Origin: Lachnospiraceae bacterium | GTDB taxonomy: Bacteria > Bacillota > Clostridia > Lachnospirales > Lachnospiraceae | Assembly: GCA_900770535.1 (NCBI GenBank) | Contig: CAAHDV010000214.1 | Coordinates: 1 to 7,830 of the forward strand | Length of the DNA stretch: 7,830 bases | Reading direction: 5' to 3' | Shown here: one piece after another, positions 1 through 7,097 of the stretch | Numbering within the stretch: the first letter of the stretch is position 1 | Layout: every line of letters begins with the position of its first letter | Program-made: the position numbers and the translations under genes | The notes under the pieces: model-generated | The model's database searches: none | Told to the model about the DNA's origin: nothing | Seen by the model: only the letters and a program-made list of their open reading frames with translations

Positions 1-159
1 GAGCACGACCATCATCATGACCACGACCATAGCTGTGAGGCACATGAACATCACCATGACCATCAGGTTGTGACCGGTTCCGATGACACCCATCACCATG
101 AACACACTCACGAGCATTCCCACGACGGTCACCACCATCATCACCACAGCAGCCTCCAC
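1..159 (+). repeat. Histidine-rich low-complexity coding segment of larC
   Basis: This is a run of CAY codons interspersed with GAC and GAG. 25 of the first 53 visible residues are histidine, including one uninterrupted run of six (130-147), and most of the rest are Asp or Glu. It lies between the expected N-terminal domain (outside the window) and the conserved HFHEVG part. Many LarC proteins have a His-rich loop at this place. Nickel storage or delivery is the obvious inference but is not shown by sequence alone. The segment may begin before base 1. Confidence 0.9.
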
Positions 160-1083
160 GACATTAAGCACATCGTCTGTGATCATCTGAATCTTCCGGA
201 GCAGGTAAAACAGGATGTGATGGCAGTTTACGGCTTGATCGCAGAGGCAGAGAGCCATGCTCACGGTGTTCCGGTTACGGAGATTCACTTCCATGAGGTG
301 GGAACCATGGATGCCATTGCGGACATCACAGCGGTCTGCCTGCTGATGCACCACATTGCGCCGGATCAGGTCATTGTATCTCCGGTTCATGTGGGAAGCG
401 GTCATGTGCATTGCGCCCACGGTATTCTTCCGGTTCCGGCTCCGGCCACTGCTTATATTTTAAATGGTGTGCCGATGTACGGCGGAGCAGTAAAAGGCGA
501 GCTTTGCACCCCGACCGGCGCGGCACTGTTAAAGCATTTTGCCACCCGTTTTGGTGATATGCCGGTAATGCGCACGGAAGCGATTGGTTACGGCATGGGC
601 AAGAAGGATTTTGAGCAGGCAAACTGCATTCGCGCGATGCTGGGCGAGACGGAAGATGCCGGAGACAGCGTGCTGCAGTTAGAGTGCAATGTGGATGATA
701 TGACGGCAGAGGAGCTTGGTTTTGCCATGGAGACAATTCTGGCAGCCGGCGCGCTGGAGGTTTACACGGTGCCGGTGGGCATGAAGAAATCCAGACCGGG
801 TACGCTGTTAAGCGTACTTTGCCATGAAGACCAAAAAGAAAAACTGGTGCGCGTGATTTTTCAGAACACCACCACCATCGGCGTGCGGGAGCACAGCTGC
901 AGCCGTTATACCTTAAAGCGCAGCTTTGAGACGGTGCAGACTCCGTACGGAGAGGTCCAGAAAAAGATTTCCTCCGGTTACGGTGTGACCCGGGAGAAAT
1001 ATGAATATGAGGATCTGGCGCGGATCGCAAGGGAGCAGGGAATATCCCTGGCAGAGGTGCGCAAGAGTATTGCACATAAATAA
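1..1083 (+). CDS. larC: LarC, nickel-pincer cofactor nickel insertase (5' end outside window)
   Basis: LarC family (DUF111) proteins insert nickel, in a CTP-dependent cytoplasmic reaction, into pyridinium-3,5-bisthiocarboxylic acid mononucleotide. This makes the pincer cofactor of lactate racemase (LarA) and its relatives. Frame 1 is open from the first base to TAA at 1081-1083, so the true start lies upstream. A histidine-rich stretch (1-159) is followed by family motifs: HFHEVG (286-303), a HGILPVPAPAT block (near 418-450), GELCTPTGAALLKH (near 496-540) and IGYGMGKKDF (near 583-612). The C-terminal domain begins near 676 with LECNVDDMTAEELG and contains MKKSRPG and TTTIGV. In Lactobacillus plantarum larC is read as two frames joined by programmed frameshifting; here both domains lie in one continuous frame. 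The next gene is a nickel-type importer 66 bases downstream with no terminator between, so the two are probably co-transcribed. A GTG at 70 is in frame but lies inside the His-rich segment and is not the start. The family call is secure. Confidence 0.95.
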   Translation, partial: EHDHHHDHDHSCEAHEHHHDHQVVTGSDDTHHHEHTHEHSHDGHHHHHHSSLHDIKHIVCDHLNLPEQVKQDVMAVYGLIAEAESHAHGVPVTEIHFHEVGTMDAIADITAVCLLMHHIAPDQVIVSPVHVGSGHVHCAHGILPVPAPATAYILNGVPMYGGAVKGELCTPTGAALLKHFATRFGDMPVMRTEAIGYGMGKKDFEQANCIRAMLGETEDAGDSVLQLECNVDDMTAEELGFAMETILAAGALEVYTVPVGMKKSRPGTLLSVLCHEDQKEKLVRVIFQNTTTIGVREHSCSRYTLKRSFETVQTPYGEVQKKISSGYGVTREKYEYEDLARIAREQGISLAEVRKSIAHK

Positions 1084-1134
1084 AAACAGATAAGGCAGAT
1101 TCAAATAAGATAGATTCAGAGTATAGAACAGAAA

Positions 1135-1140
1135 AAGGAG
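1135..1140 (+). promoter_or_regulatory. Ribosome binding site AAGGAG for the solute-binding protein
   Basis: AAGGAG ends nine bases before ATG 1150. This favours the first ATG over the in-frame ATGs at 1162 and 1168, and it places a normal positively charged n-region before the signal peptide core. Confidence 0.85.
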
Positions 1141-1149
1141 TAACGAGAT

Positions 1150-2799
1150 ATGAGAGACAGCATGCGGATGAAAGCAGCAGTATTACTGGTGGGAGGTGCA
1201 GTGGCCATCCTGACAGCCTGTGGTTCTGCGAAAACAGACGATAAAACAGTGCAAAACGGACAGGAAAACAGTCAGGAGCAGGGCGGCGCAGCAGGACAGA
1301 CGGAAGCTGGCGCTGGAGATCTGTCCGGTGCAGCAGCCGGGGAGAATGGCACTACGCTGGTTTACGGCAGCGGCGATTATACCCGCATTAACCCGGCCAT
1401 GGACGAGCACGGAGAAATCAACATTCTGATCTTTAATGGTTTGACGGCTCATGATGGGGATAACCAGGTGGTTCCGGCCCTGGCGAAGGACTGGACCTTT
1501 GATGAGGATACCTGCACCTACACCTTTCATCTGCAGGAGGGTGTGAAATGGCATGACGGCGAGGAATTTACCGCAGATGATGTGAAATTTACCATTGAAG
1601 CCATCATGGATCCGGCGAACGGTTCTGAGAATGCGCCGAACTATGAGGATGTGGAGAACATCACCGTGGAGGATCCCTACACTATTTCTTTCCAGCTGGA
1701 TGCGCCGAATGTGGCATTTCTGGATTACATGACCATGGCGGTTCTTCCGAAGCATCTACTGGAAGGTGAGGATATGCAGGAGTCGGATTTCTTCCGTCAT
1801 CCGGTAGGAACCGGTCCTTATATGCTGGCAGACTGGGAAGAGGGTCAGGCCATTACGCTGGTGAAGAATGAGGATTATTTTCAGGGTGCGCCGAACATCG
1901 ATAACATCATTTTCAAGATTGTGCCGGATGACAACGCAAAGGCCGTTCAGATGCAGACCGGTGAGCTGGATCTGGCGCTTCTGACCCCGAAGGACGCAAA
2001 AACCTTTGCGGATAAAGAAGGATTTACCTGCTACGATATGAAAACTTCCGATTACCGCGGTATTCTGTTCAATTTCCAGAATGATTACTGGAAGCGGAAT
2101 AAGGATTTGATACCGGCAATCTGTTATGGAATTGACCGTCAGGCCATCATTGACGCGGTGATCCTGGGGCAGGGCATGCCGGCCTACGGACCGCTGCAGC
2201 GTAATGTATACAACAATGAAAATGTGGAGCATTACGATTATGACCCGGCAAAGGCGAAAGAGCTTCTGGAAGCGACGGGCTGTGTGATGGGTAAAGATGG
2301 ATTTTATGAGCGTAATGGGGAAGAAATCGGCTTTGTTATCAGTGTCGGTGCCGGAGACCAGGTTCGTCTTGACATGGCGCAGGCAGCAGCACAGCAGCTG
2401 CGGGAGATTGGCATAAACGTTACTGTGGATATTCCGGTGAAAGTGGACTGGACCGGACAGCAGGCGTACCTGATCGGCTGGGGAAGCCCGTTTGATGCGG
2501 ATGATCACACTTATAAAGTATTTGGTACGGACAAGGGCGCCAATTATTCCGGATATTCAGACCCGCTGGTGGATGAATATCTAACAGCAGCGCGTCAATC
2601 CGATGACCCGGATGTGCGCCGGGAAAATTACAATAAATTCCAGGAAGCACTGGCAGAGGATCCGGCGTATGCCTTTATCTGCTATGTGGATGCCAACTAT
2701 GTGGCGAAATCTTCCATTCATGGCATCAGCAAAGATACCGTAATGGGACACCATGGCGTAGGTATTTTCTGGAATGTGAAAGACTGGACAATGGAGTAG
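1150..2799 (+). CDS. NikA-like solute-binding lipoprotein of a nickel-type ABC importer
   Basis: 549 residues, SBP_bac_5 (NikA/OppA/DppA) family, expected on the outer face of the membrane to capture substrate for the importer encoded downstream. The signal peptide ends in a lipobox LTAC, with Cys24 as the lipidated residue. Residues 25-66 are a low-complexity Gln/Gly/Ala/Glu tether. The mature domain starts near TTLVYGSGDYTRINP and carries the family signature YTFHLQEGVKWHDGEEFTADDV (about residues 118-139, Tyr to Val). It continues with the usual VGTGPYMLADW and later GYSDPLVDEY segments. The C-terminus has a His pair (His534-His535) in a GHHGVGIFWN context, and His524 ten residues before it; these are candidate metal-chelate ligands, which is inference. 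The 66-base gap to larC and 7-base gap to the ATPase gene indicate an operon. Family members also bind peptides, opines or metallophores; nickel is preferred because of larC. The family is certain, the substrate moderately so. Confidence 0.9.
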   Translation: MRDSMRMKAAVLLVGGAVAILTACGSAKTDDKTVQNGQENSQEQGGAAGQTEAGAGDLSGAAAGENGTTLVYGSGDYTRINPAMDEHGEINILIFNGLTAHDGDNQVVPALAKDWTFDEDTCTYTFHLQEGVKWHDGEEFTADDVKFTIEAIMDPANGSENAPNYEDVENITVEDPYTISFQLDAPNVAFLDYMTMAVLPKHLLEGEDMQESDFFRHPVGTGPYMLADWEEGQAITLVKNEDYFQGAPNIDNIIFKIVPDDNAKAVQMQTGELDLALLTPKDAKTFADKEGFTCYDMKTSDYRGILFNFQNDYWKRNKDLIPAICYGIDRQAIIDAVILGQGMPAYGPLQRNVYNNENVEHYDYDPAKAKELLEATGCVMGKDGFYERNGEEIGFVISVGAGDQVRLDMAQAAAQQLREIGINVTVDIPVKVDWTGQQAYLIGWGSPFDADDHTYKVFGTDKGANYSGYSDPLVDEYLTAARQSDDPDVRRENYNKFQEALAEDPAYAFICYVDANYVAKSSIHGISKDTVMGHHGVGIFWNVKDWTME

Positions 2800-2806
2800 A
2801 GAAAGT

Positions 2807-4894
2807 ATGTCGGATGTATTGGAGGTAAAGCACCTGTCGGTCAGCTTTTTTACCCGGCAGGGGGAAGTGCAGGCGGTGCGGGATGTGAGCTTTTCCCTGA
2901 AAAAAGGGGAGCTTCTTGCCCTGGTGGGAGAATCCGGCTGCGGAAAAAGCGCGCTGTGCCGCAGCATTATGAAGCTGCTTCCGGCATCCGCAAAGCATAA
3001 ATCGGGACAGATTCTGCTGGAGGGGGAAGATATCACGGGCTACTCGGAACGGAAGATGTGTGGCCTGCGGGGAAGCCGTTTTTCCATGGTGTTTCAGGAC
3101 CCCATGACGGCGCTGGATCCGGCCATGACCATTGGAGATCAGATCGCGGAGGCGGTGAAGCTGCAGCGGCAGAGTGGTTTTGGCGCTCAGGGCGGCAGGA
3201 TTTCACAGGAGCAGTCAGGCTCGCAGGAGCAGAATGCTGGCCGGAAACAGAAATTGCCCCGGGCACAGATTCAGCACCGGGTGGAAGAACTCATGGAACT
3301 GGTGGGGATTGACCACGCTGCAGAGCGCAGCCGCCAGTATCCGCACCAGTTTTCCGGCGGCATGCGGCAGCGTGCCGTGCTGGCGGTGGCACTGGCCGGA
3401 AATCCGGAAATCCTCTTTGCGGATGAGCCTACCACAGCGCTGGATGTGACTGTACAGGCGCAGATTCTGGACCTGTTTCGTGATATTCAGAAAAAACTTG
3501 GTACATCCATTGTGTTTGTAACTCATGATCTTGGCGCGGTGGCCCGTGTGGCTGACCGTGTGGCGGTCATGTATGCCGGAAAGATTGTGGAGATTGGAAC
3601 CGCCGATGAGATTTTCTATGATCCGCGTCATCCCTATACAAAGGGACTGATGCGGGCACTTCCGGCGGCTTCCATAGGAAAAGACGCGCTTTATACCATT
3701 CCGGGAATGCCGCCCACGCTCATTGATCCGCCGAAGGGCGATGCCTTCGCCTGCCGCAATGAGCAGGCATTGGCGATCGATTATGAAGAAGAACCGCCCA
3801 TGTTCCAGATTTCGGATACCCATTTCGCGGCGACCTGGACGCTGGATGCGCGGGCGCAGCAGGGTGGGAGCGGTGAGGAGAAGGTGCGGCAGAGTGGAAG
3901 TAGCGTGAAAAGTATGCAGCAGGCCGCTATGGCAGCAGTGCAGCGCGAAAACAGTTGGCCAGATGAGGCTTTGTGCACAGGGGAACACGGCACAAGGCAT
4001 ATGGATCAGCAGAAAATCCGTGAGCCGGAATCAGCTTCCGTCTCCGTGCATCCGCGCCGTACGCTTCCGCTGAATTCAGAAATTCTTCTGGATGTGAGCC
4101 ATCTGACCCAGGTGTACACACTTCCGGGCGGGCGAAAAGAAAAAGCCCTGGATGATGTCTCTTTTCAGATCCGGAAAGGTGAAATCTTTGGGCTGGTAGG
4201 GGAATCTGGTTCTGGAAAATCCACGATTGCCCGCTGTGTCATGAACCTGACCAGGCCGTCACATGGAAGTATCGGTTATCGCGGGATTGAGACAAATAAT
4301 TCGCTGGTATATCGAAAGCATAAGCGTATGCTGCAGTCGGAACGCCAGATTATTTTCCAGGATTCCGCTTCCAGTCTGGATCCCCGCATGAAGATCTGTG
4401 ATATTGTGGCAGAACCCATGAAAATTCAGAAACGGATCCCGCCCCGGGGGTCGCTTCGGGCAGAGGCAGAATTCCAGATGCATTACACGGGACTGGATGC
4501 GGAGTATCTGGATAAGTATCCATCCGAGCTTTCTGGCGGACAGCGGCAGCGGGTGGCTATTGCCCGGGCCCTTTCCATGGAGCCGGAGTTTGTGGTGGCA
4601 GATGAGCCGGTGGCATCACTGGACGTGTCAATTCAGGCGCAGATTATCAATCTGTTCCGGCATCTGCAGCAGGAACATGGCTTTACGTTTCTGTTTATCG
4701 CGCATGATCTTTCGGTGGTGCGCTTTTTGTGCGACCGAATCGGTGTGATGTACCAGGGGAAACTGGTGGAGACGGCGCCGACGGAGGAATTGTTTGCGTC
4801 TCCAAAACATGAATATACGAAAAAACTTCTGGCTGCGATCCCGGAACCGGACCCGGCACTGGAGCGGGAGAGGAGGGGCGGCTGTGGATGCTGA
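2807..4894 (+). CDS. Fused double ATPase of nickel-type ABC importer (NikD-NikE fusion)
   Basis: 695 residues with two complete cytoplasmic nucleotide-binding domains that would power the importer. NBD1: Walker A GESGCGKS (41-48), Q-loop Gln97, signature FSGGM (182-186), Walker B ending DEP with Glu207, H-loop His240. NBD2: Walker A GESGSGKS (465-472), Gln518, signature LSGGQ (575-579), Glu600, His633. All catalytic residues are present in both, so both sites look active. NBD1 has a Gln/Ser/Gly-rich insertion (about 121-152) and the OppD/DppD-type extension HPYTKGLMRALP...IPGMPPTLIDPP (275-309), but the four Cys positions that normally follow are Asp312, Asn318, Asp325 and Thr343. A polar linker (about 345-422) joins NBD2. 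The protein ends GGCGC. The start is ATG 2807, seven bases after the previous stop, with GGAG (2793-2796) as a modest ribosome site. The two-ATPase fold is certain; peptide transport is the alternative role. Confidence 0.93.
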   Translation: MSDVLEVKHLSVSFFTRQGEVQAVRDVSFSLKKGELLALVGESGCGKSALCRSIMKLLPASAKHKSGQILLEGEDITGYSERKMCGLRGSRFSMVFQDPMTALDPAMTIGDQIAEAVKLQRQSGFGAQGGRISQEQSGSQEQNAGRKQKLPRAQIQHRVEELMELVGIDHAAERSRQYPHQFSGGMRQRAVLAVALAGNPEILFADEPTTALDVTVQAQILDLFRDIQKKLGTSIVFVTHDLGAVARVADRVAVMYAGKIVEIGTADEIFYDPRHPYTKGLMRALPAASIGKDALYTIPGMPPTLIDPPKGDAFACRNEQALAIDYEEEPPMFQISDTHFAATWTLDARAQQGGSGEEKVRQSGSSVKSMQQAAMAAVQRENSWPDEALCTGEHGTRHMDQQKIREPESASVSVHPRRTLPLNSEILLDVSHLTQVYTLPGGRKEKALDDVSFQIRKGEIFGLVGESGSGKSTIARCVMNLTRPSHGSIGYRGIETNNSLVYRKHKRMLQSERQIIFQDSASSLDPRMKICDIVAEPMKIQKRIPPRGSLRAEAEFQMHYTGLDAEYLDKYPSELSGGQRQRVAIARALSMEPEFVVADEPVASLDVSIQAQIINLFRHLQQEHGFTFLFIAHDLSVVRFLCDRIGVMYQGKLVETAPTEELFASPKHEYTKKLLAAIPEPDPALERERRGGCGC
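3203..3232 (+). repeat. In-frame SQEQ duplication within the first ATPase domain
   Basis: CAGGAGCAG occurs at 3206-3214 and again at 3224-3232, 18 bases apart and in frame, encoding SQEQ-SG-SQEQ (residues 133-142). It sits in a low-complexity insertion between the Q-loop and the signature motif. It looks like a short slippage or duplication product. Confidence 0.7.
4871..4876 (+). promoter_or_regulatory. Ribosome binding site AGGAGG for the fused permease, inside the ATPase gene
   Basis: A near-perfect anti-16S match followed by seven bases and then GTG at 4884. It fixes the permease start inside the last codons of the ATPase gene. The two reading frames overlap by 11 bases, which suggests translational coupling. 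The same bases encode the Arg-Arg that precedes the GGCGC tail of the ATPase. Confidence 0.85.
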
Positions 4895-6977
4895 GAAAAT
4901 ACAAAGCAATATTTGTGCATCGGAAATGGCTGGAAGGCCGCAAACGCTGCAGCGGGCTGTGCGGGTCTGGAATCTGAACAGGCTTGTACGGACAATCCTG
5001 GTTCTGCTGTTTAGTGTTTTTGTTCTGTCCACAACCGTTTTCTTTGTTTCCCGGATGGCGCCCGGCGATCCGCTGGTTTCCTACTATGGGGACCGGGTGG
5101 AGCGGATGAGCCCGGAAGAACGAAGCTGGGCAGAGGAAAAACTTGGACTGGATGATGGAATTGCGGTTCAGTATGTGCGCTGGCTGAAGGAAGCGGCACA
5201 CGGAGATTTTGGAATTTCTTATAAGTATAAGCAGGATGTTGTGACTGTGATTCGAAACCGGGTTGGCAATACGCTGCTGCTTGGCGGAATTGGATTCCTG
5301 TTGATCTTTTTTGGTTCCATGTTTCTGGGAATCCTTTGTGCCTGGCGGGAGGACGGTTTGCTGGACCGCTTTTTCTGCCGCGTGGGAACAATCACAAGCT
5401 GTATTCCGGAGTTCTGGCTGTCACTGGTGCTGATCCTGATTTTCTCGGCAGGACTTCACTGGCTGCCAAGTTCCGGGGCTTACACTGCGGGAAAGGCAGG
5501 TGACGTGGCCGACCGGATACGGCATCTGATTTTGCCGCTTTCCGTGGTGGTACTGAGTCATTTGTGGTATTACGCGTTTCTGATGCGAAACCGCATGCTG
5601 GAAGAAATCCGCGGAGATTATGTACTTCTGGCCCGGGCAAAGGGGCTGCGGAAAGGAAAAATTTTGCTGGGCCATTGTCTGCGGGGAGCCATGCCGTCTT
5701 ACTTAAGTATCATGGCCATTGCGGTGCCGCATATTCTGGGCGGCACCTATGTGGTGGAGACGGTCTTTTCCTATCCGGGACTGGGAACCCTGACTTATGA
5801 GAGCGCGCGGTACAAGGATTATAATCTCCTGATGCTGCTCTGTATCTTATCTGGTGTGCTGGTGATTCTGTGCAGCATGGCAGCAGGAAAGATCAATGAA
5901 TGGTTGGATCCGCGGCTGCGGGTGACCTGCGGCGAGCGGAAGGTGCAGGAGACAGAACAGGAAACCGGGGAAGCTGCAGAGCCGCACAATGCAGAAGAAG
6001 CGGAGAAGCCAGAGATTACAGAGAGACTGAGCGTGCAGGAAAACAGAGCAGATATGCCGCAAAGAGCAGTGGAGGCAGCCGGGTCAGAAGCTGCAGATCC
6101 CCGTTTCCGCATCGTTGGCATCCGTCCGTCTGAGGAAGCTCCAGTGCAGAAGAAGGTTTCCTGGTATCGGAATAAGCCGCTGCTTCCCATCCTGGTTCTT
6201 GCAGGAATCGTTCTGGGCTGCATTTGTGCGGACTGGATCATGCCGAAGGATCCTGCGTATATGGATCTTTTAAACTGCAGTGTTCATCCTGGCAAAGAAT
6301 TTCTGTTCGGCACTGACACCATGGGACGGGATATTTTTTCCATGATCTGGTCCGGAGGACGGATTTCTTTGACCATTGGTGTGTTGGCGTCCCTGATTGC
6401 GGCAGCAATTGCGATTCTTTACGGGGCAGTCAGCGGATGTGCTCCGGCCTGGCTGGATGAGCTGCTGATGCGCTTATCTGAAATTTTCTTAAGCGTACCA
6501 AATCTTCTTCTGGTAATTTTACTCCAGGCTGCTTTTGGAAAAGCCGGAGTCTTCAGCTTATCGGTCGTGATCGGTGCGACAAGCTGGGCCGGAATGGCAA
6601 AGGTGGTGCGCACGGAGGTGCGCCAGATCCGCAACAGTGAGTACGTGATTGCGGCAAGAGCTATGGGAGGAAGCTTCTTCTATATTTTAAGGCGCCACCT
6701 GACACCGAATTTCATTGCCTCGATTTTGTTTATGGCCGTGATGAACATCCGCAGTGCCATTACGGCAGAATCGACGTTAAGTTATATGGGGATTGGCCTG
6801 CCGCTGGAAATGATCTCCTGGGGAAGCATGCTGAGCCTGGCAGAAAAGGCCATGTCCGGAGGCGCCTGGTGGATCATTGTGATTCCCGGGGCATTCCTTG
6901 TAGTAACGCTGCTTTGCATTACGGATATCGGGGAAGCTATGCGGAGAGCGGCGAACCGGAAGGAGAGCAATCTGTAA
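4884..6977 (+). CDS. Fused double permease of nickel-type ABC importer (NikB-NikC fusion)
   Basis: 697 residues from GTG 4884. The frame is open further upstream (a TTG at 4794), but the AGGAGG site 7 bases before 4884 and the lack of conserved sequence upstream decide the start. Half 1 (about 30-343) is NikB/DppB-like: first membrane helix 36-57, MAPGDPL (58-64), YVRWLKEAAHGDFGISY (97-113), and the ATPase-coupling EAA loop DYVLLARAKGL (245-255). Half 2 (about 428-690) is NikC/DppC-like: helix 432-452, FGTDTMGRDIFS (475-486), GGRISLTIG (491-499), and EAA loop EYVIAARAMGG (586-596). A charged Glu/Ala/Gln linker (345-427) joins them and probably lies in the cytoplasm. Each half has five to six hydrophobic segments. 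Such permeases are normally two separate proteins of about 300 residues that form a heterodimer. With the fused ATPase and lipoprotein this makes a complete importer. Nickel as substrate is inferred from larC. Confidence 0.93.
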   Translation: MDAEKIQSNICASEMAGRPQTLQRAVRVWNLNRLVRTILVLLFSVFVLSTTVFFVSRMAPGDPLVSYYGDRVERMSPEERSWAEEKLGLDDGIAVQYVRWLKEAAHGDFGISYKYKQDVVTVIRNRVGNTLLLGGIGFLLIFFGSMFLGILCAWREDGLLDRFFCRVGTITSCIPEFWLSLVLILIFSAGLHWLPSSGAYTAGKAGDVADRIRHLILPLSVVVLSHLWYYAFLMRNRMLEEIRGDYVLLARAKGLRKGKILLGHCLRGAMPSYLSIMAIAVPHILGGTYVVETVFSYPGLGTLTYESARYKDYNLLMLLCILSGVLVILCSMAAGKINEWLDPRLRVTCGERKVQETEQETGEAAEPHNAEEAEKPEITERLSVQENRADMPQRAVEAAGSEAADPRFRIVGIRPSEEAPVQKKVSWYRNKPLLPILVLAGIVLGCICADWIMPKDPAYMDLLNCSVHPGKEFLFGTDTMGRDIFSMIWSGGRISLTIGVLASLIAAAIAILYGAVSGCAPAWLDELLMRLSEIFLSVPNLLLVILLQAAFGKAGVFSLSVVIGATSWAGMAKVVRTEVRQIRNSEYVIAARAMGGSFFYILRRHLTPNFIASILFMAVMNIRSAITAESTLSYMGIGLPLEMISWGSMLSLAEKAMSGGAWWIIVIPGAFLVVTLLCITDIGEAMRRAANRKESNL

Positions 6978-6997
6978 AGGACTTATCTGTTTTACAG
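6972..6997 (+). other. Inverted repeat spanning the permease stop codon
   Basis: CTGTAAA (6972-6978) is an exact inverted repeat of TTTACAG (6991-6997) across a 12-base loop, with one further G-T pair possible inside. It contains the TAA stop. No T-run follows, so it is not a standard intrinsic terminator. It could protect the 3' end of the operon mRNA or be coincidental. Confidence 0.45.
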
Positions 6998-7049
6998 GAA
7001 ACTCCGTTCACGGATCAAAGATGTTTTCTTTTGAGGTTCAAATTTTTAT

Positions 7050-7078
7050 GTGACAAACGTAACTGTCTATGATATTAT
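7050..7078 (+). promoter_or_regulatory. Putative sigma-A promoter with extended -10
   Basis: -35 GTGACA (7050-7055), a 17-base spacer, and -10 TATTAT (7073-7078), preceded by TGA to give an extended TGn -10. Expected transcription start is near 7085. It reads into the structured segment that ends at the terminator 7176-7213, not directly into a long gene. Confidence 0.6.
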
Positions 7079-7097
7079 AAAAACGATATAGGCGAAA

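Noticed and set aside
371..1104. Long open frames on the minus strand opposite larC, and similar ones opposite the transporter genes
   Set aside because: They mirror strongly conserved + strand proteins, show no family motifs, and are rich in Arg, Pro, Ser and Cys as expected for antisense shadows.
1100..1127. Possible promoter TTCAAA-16-TATAGA between larC and the binding protein gene
   Set aside because: Both boxes have two mismatches at important positions and there is no terminator after larC, so co-transcription is the simpler reading. A weak internal promoter cannot be excluded.
1084..1149. Nickel/cobalt riboswitch or NikR-type operator ahead of the importer
   Set aside because: The 66-base gap is A-rich, unstructured by eye and too short for a NiCo riboswitch. 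Control probably acts upstream of the window.
4794..4883. Upstream extension of the permease frame to a TTG at 4794
   Set aside because: It overlaps conserved ATPase coding sequence, has no ribosome site and adds a non-conserved basic peptide. GTG 4884 has AGGAGG at ideal spacing.
1150..6977. Oligopeptide or opine/metallophore importer as main call
   Set aside because: These cannot be excluded from family membership alone, but the adjoining larC and the C-terminal His pair make nickel the better inference. They are kept as alternatives in the gene entries.
7001..7034. Terminator made of the TCCG-TTCA-CGGA hairpin and the following T-rich stretch
   Set aside because: The stem is only four pairs and the T-rich tract is interrupted and about ten bases away.
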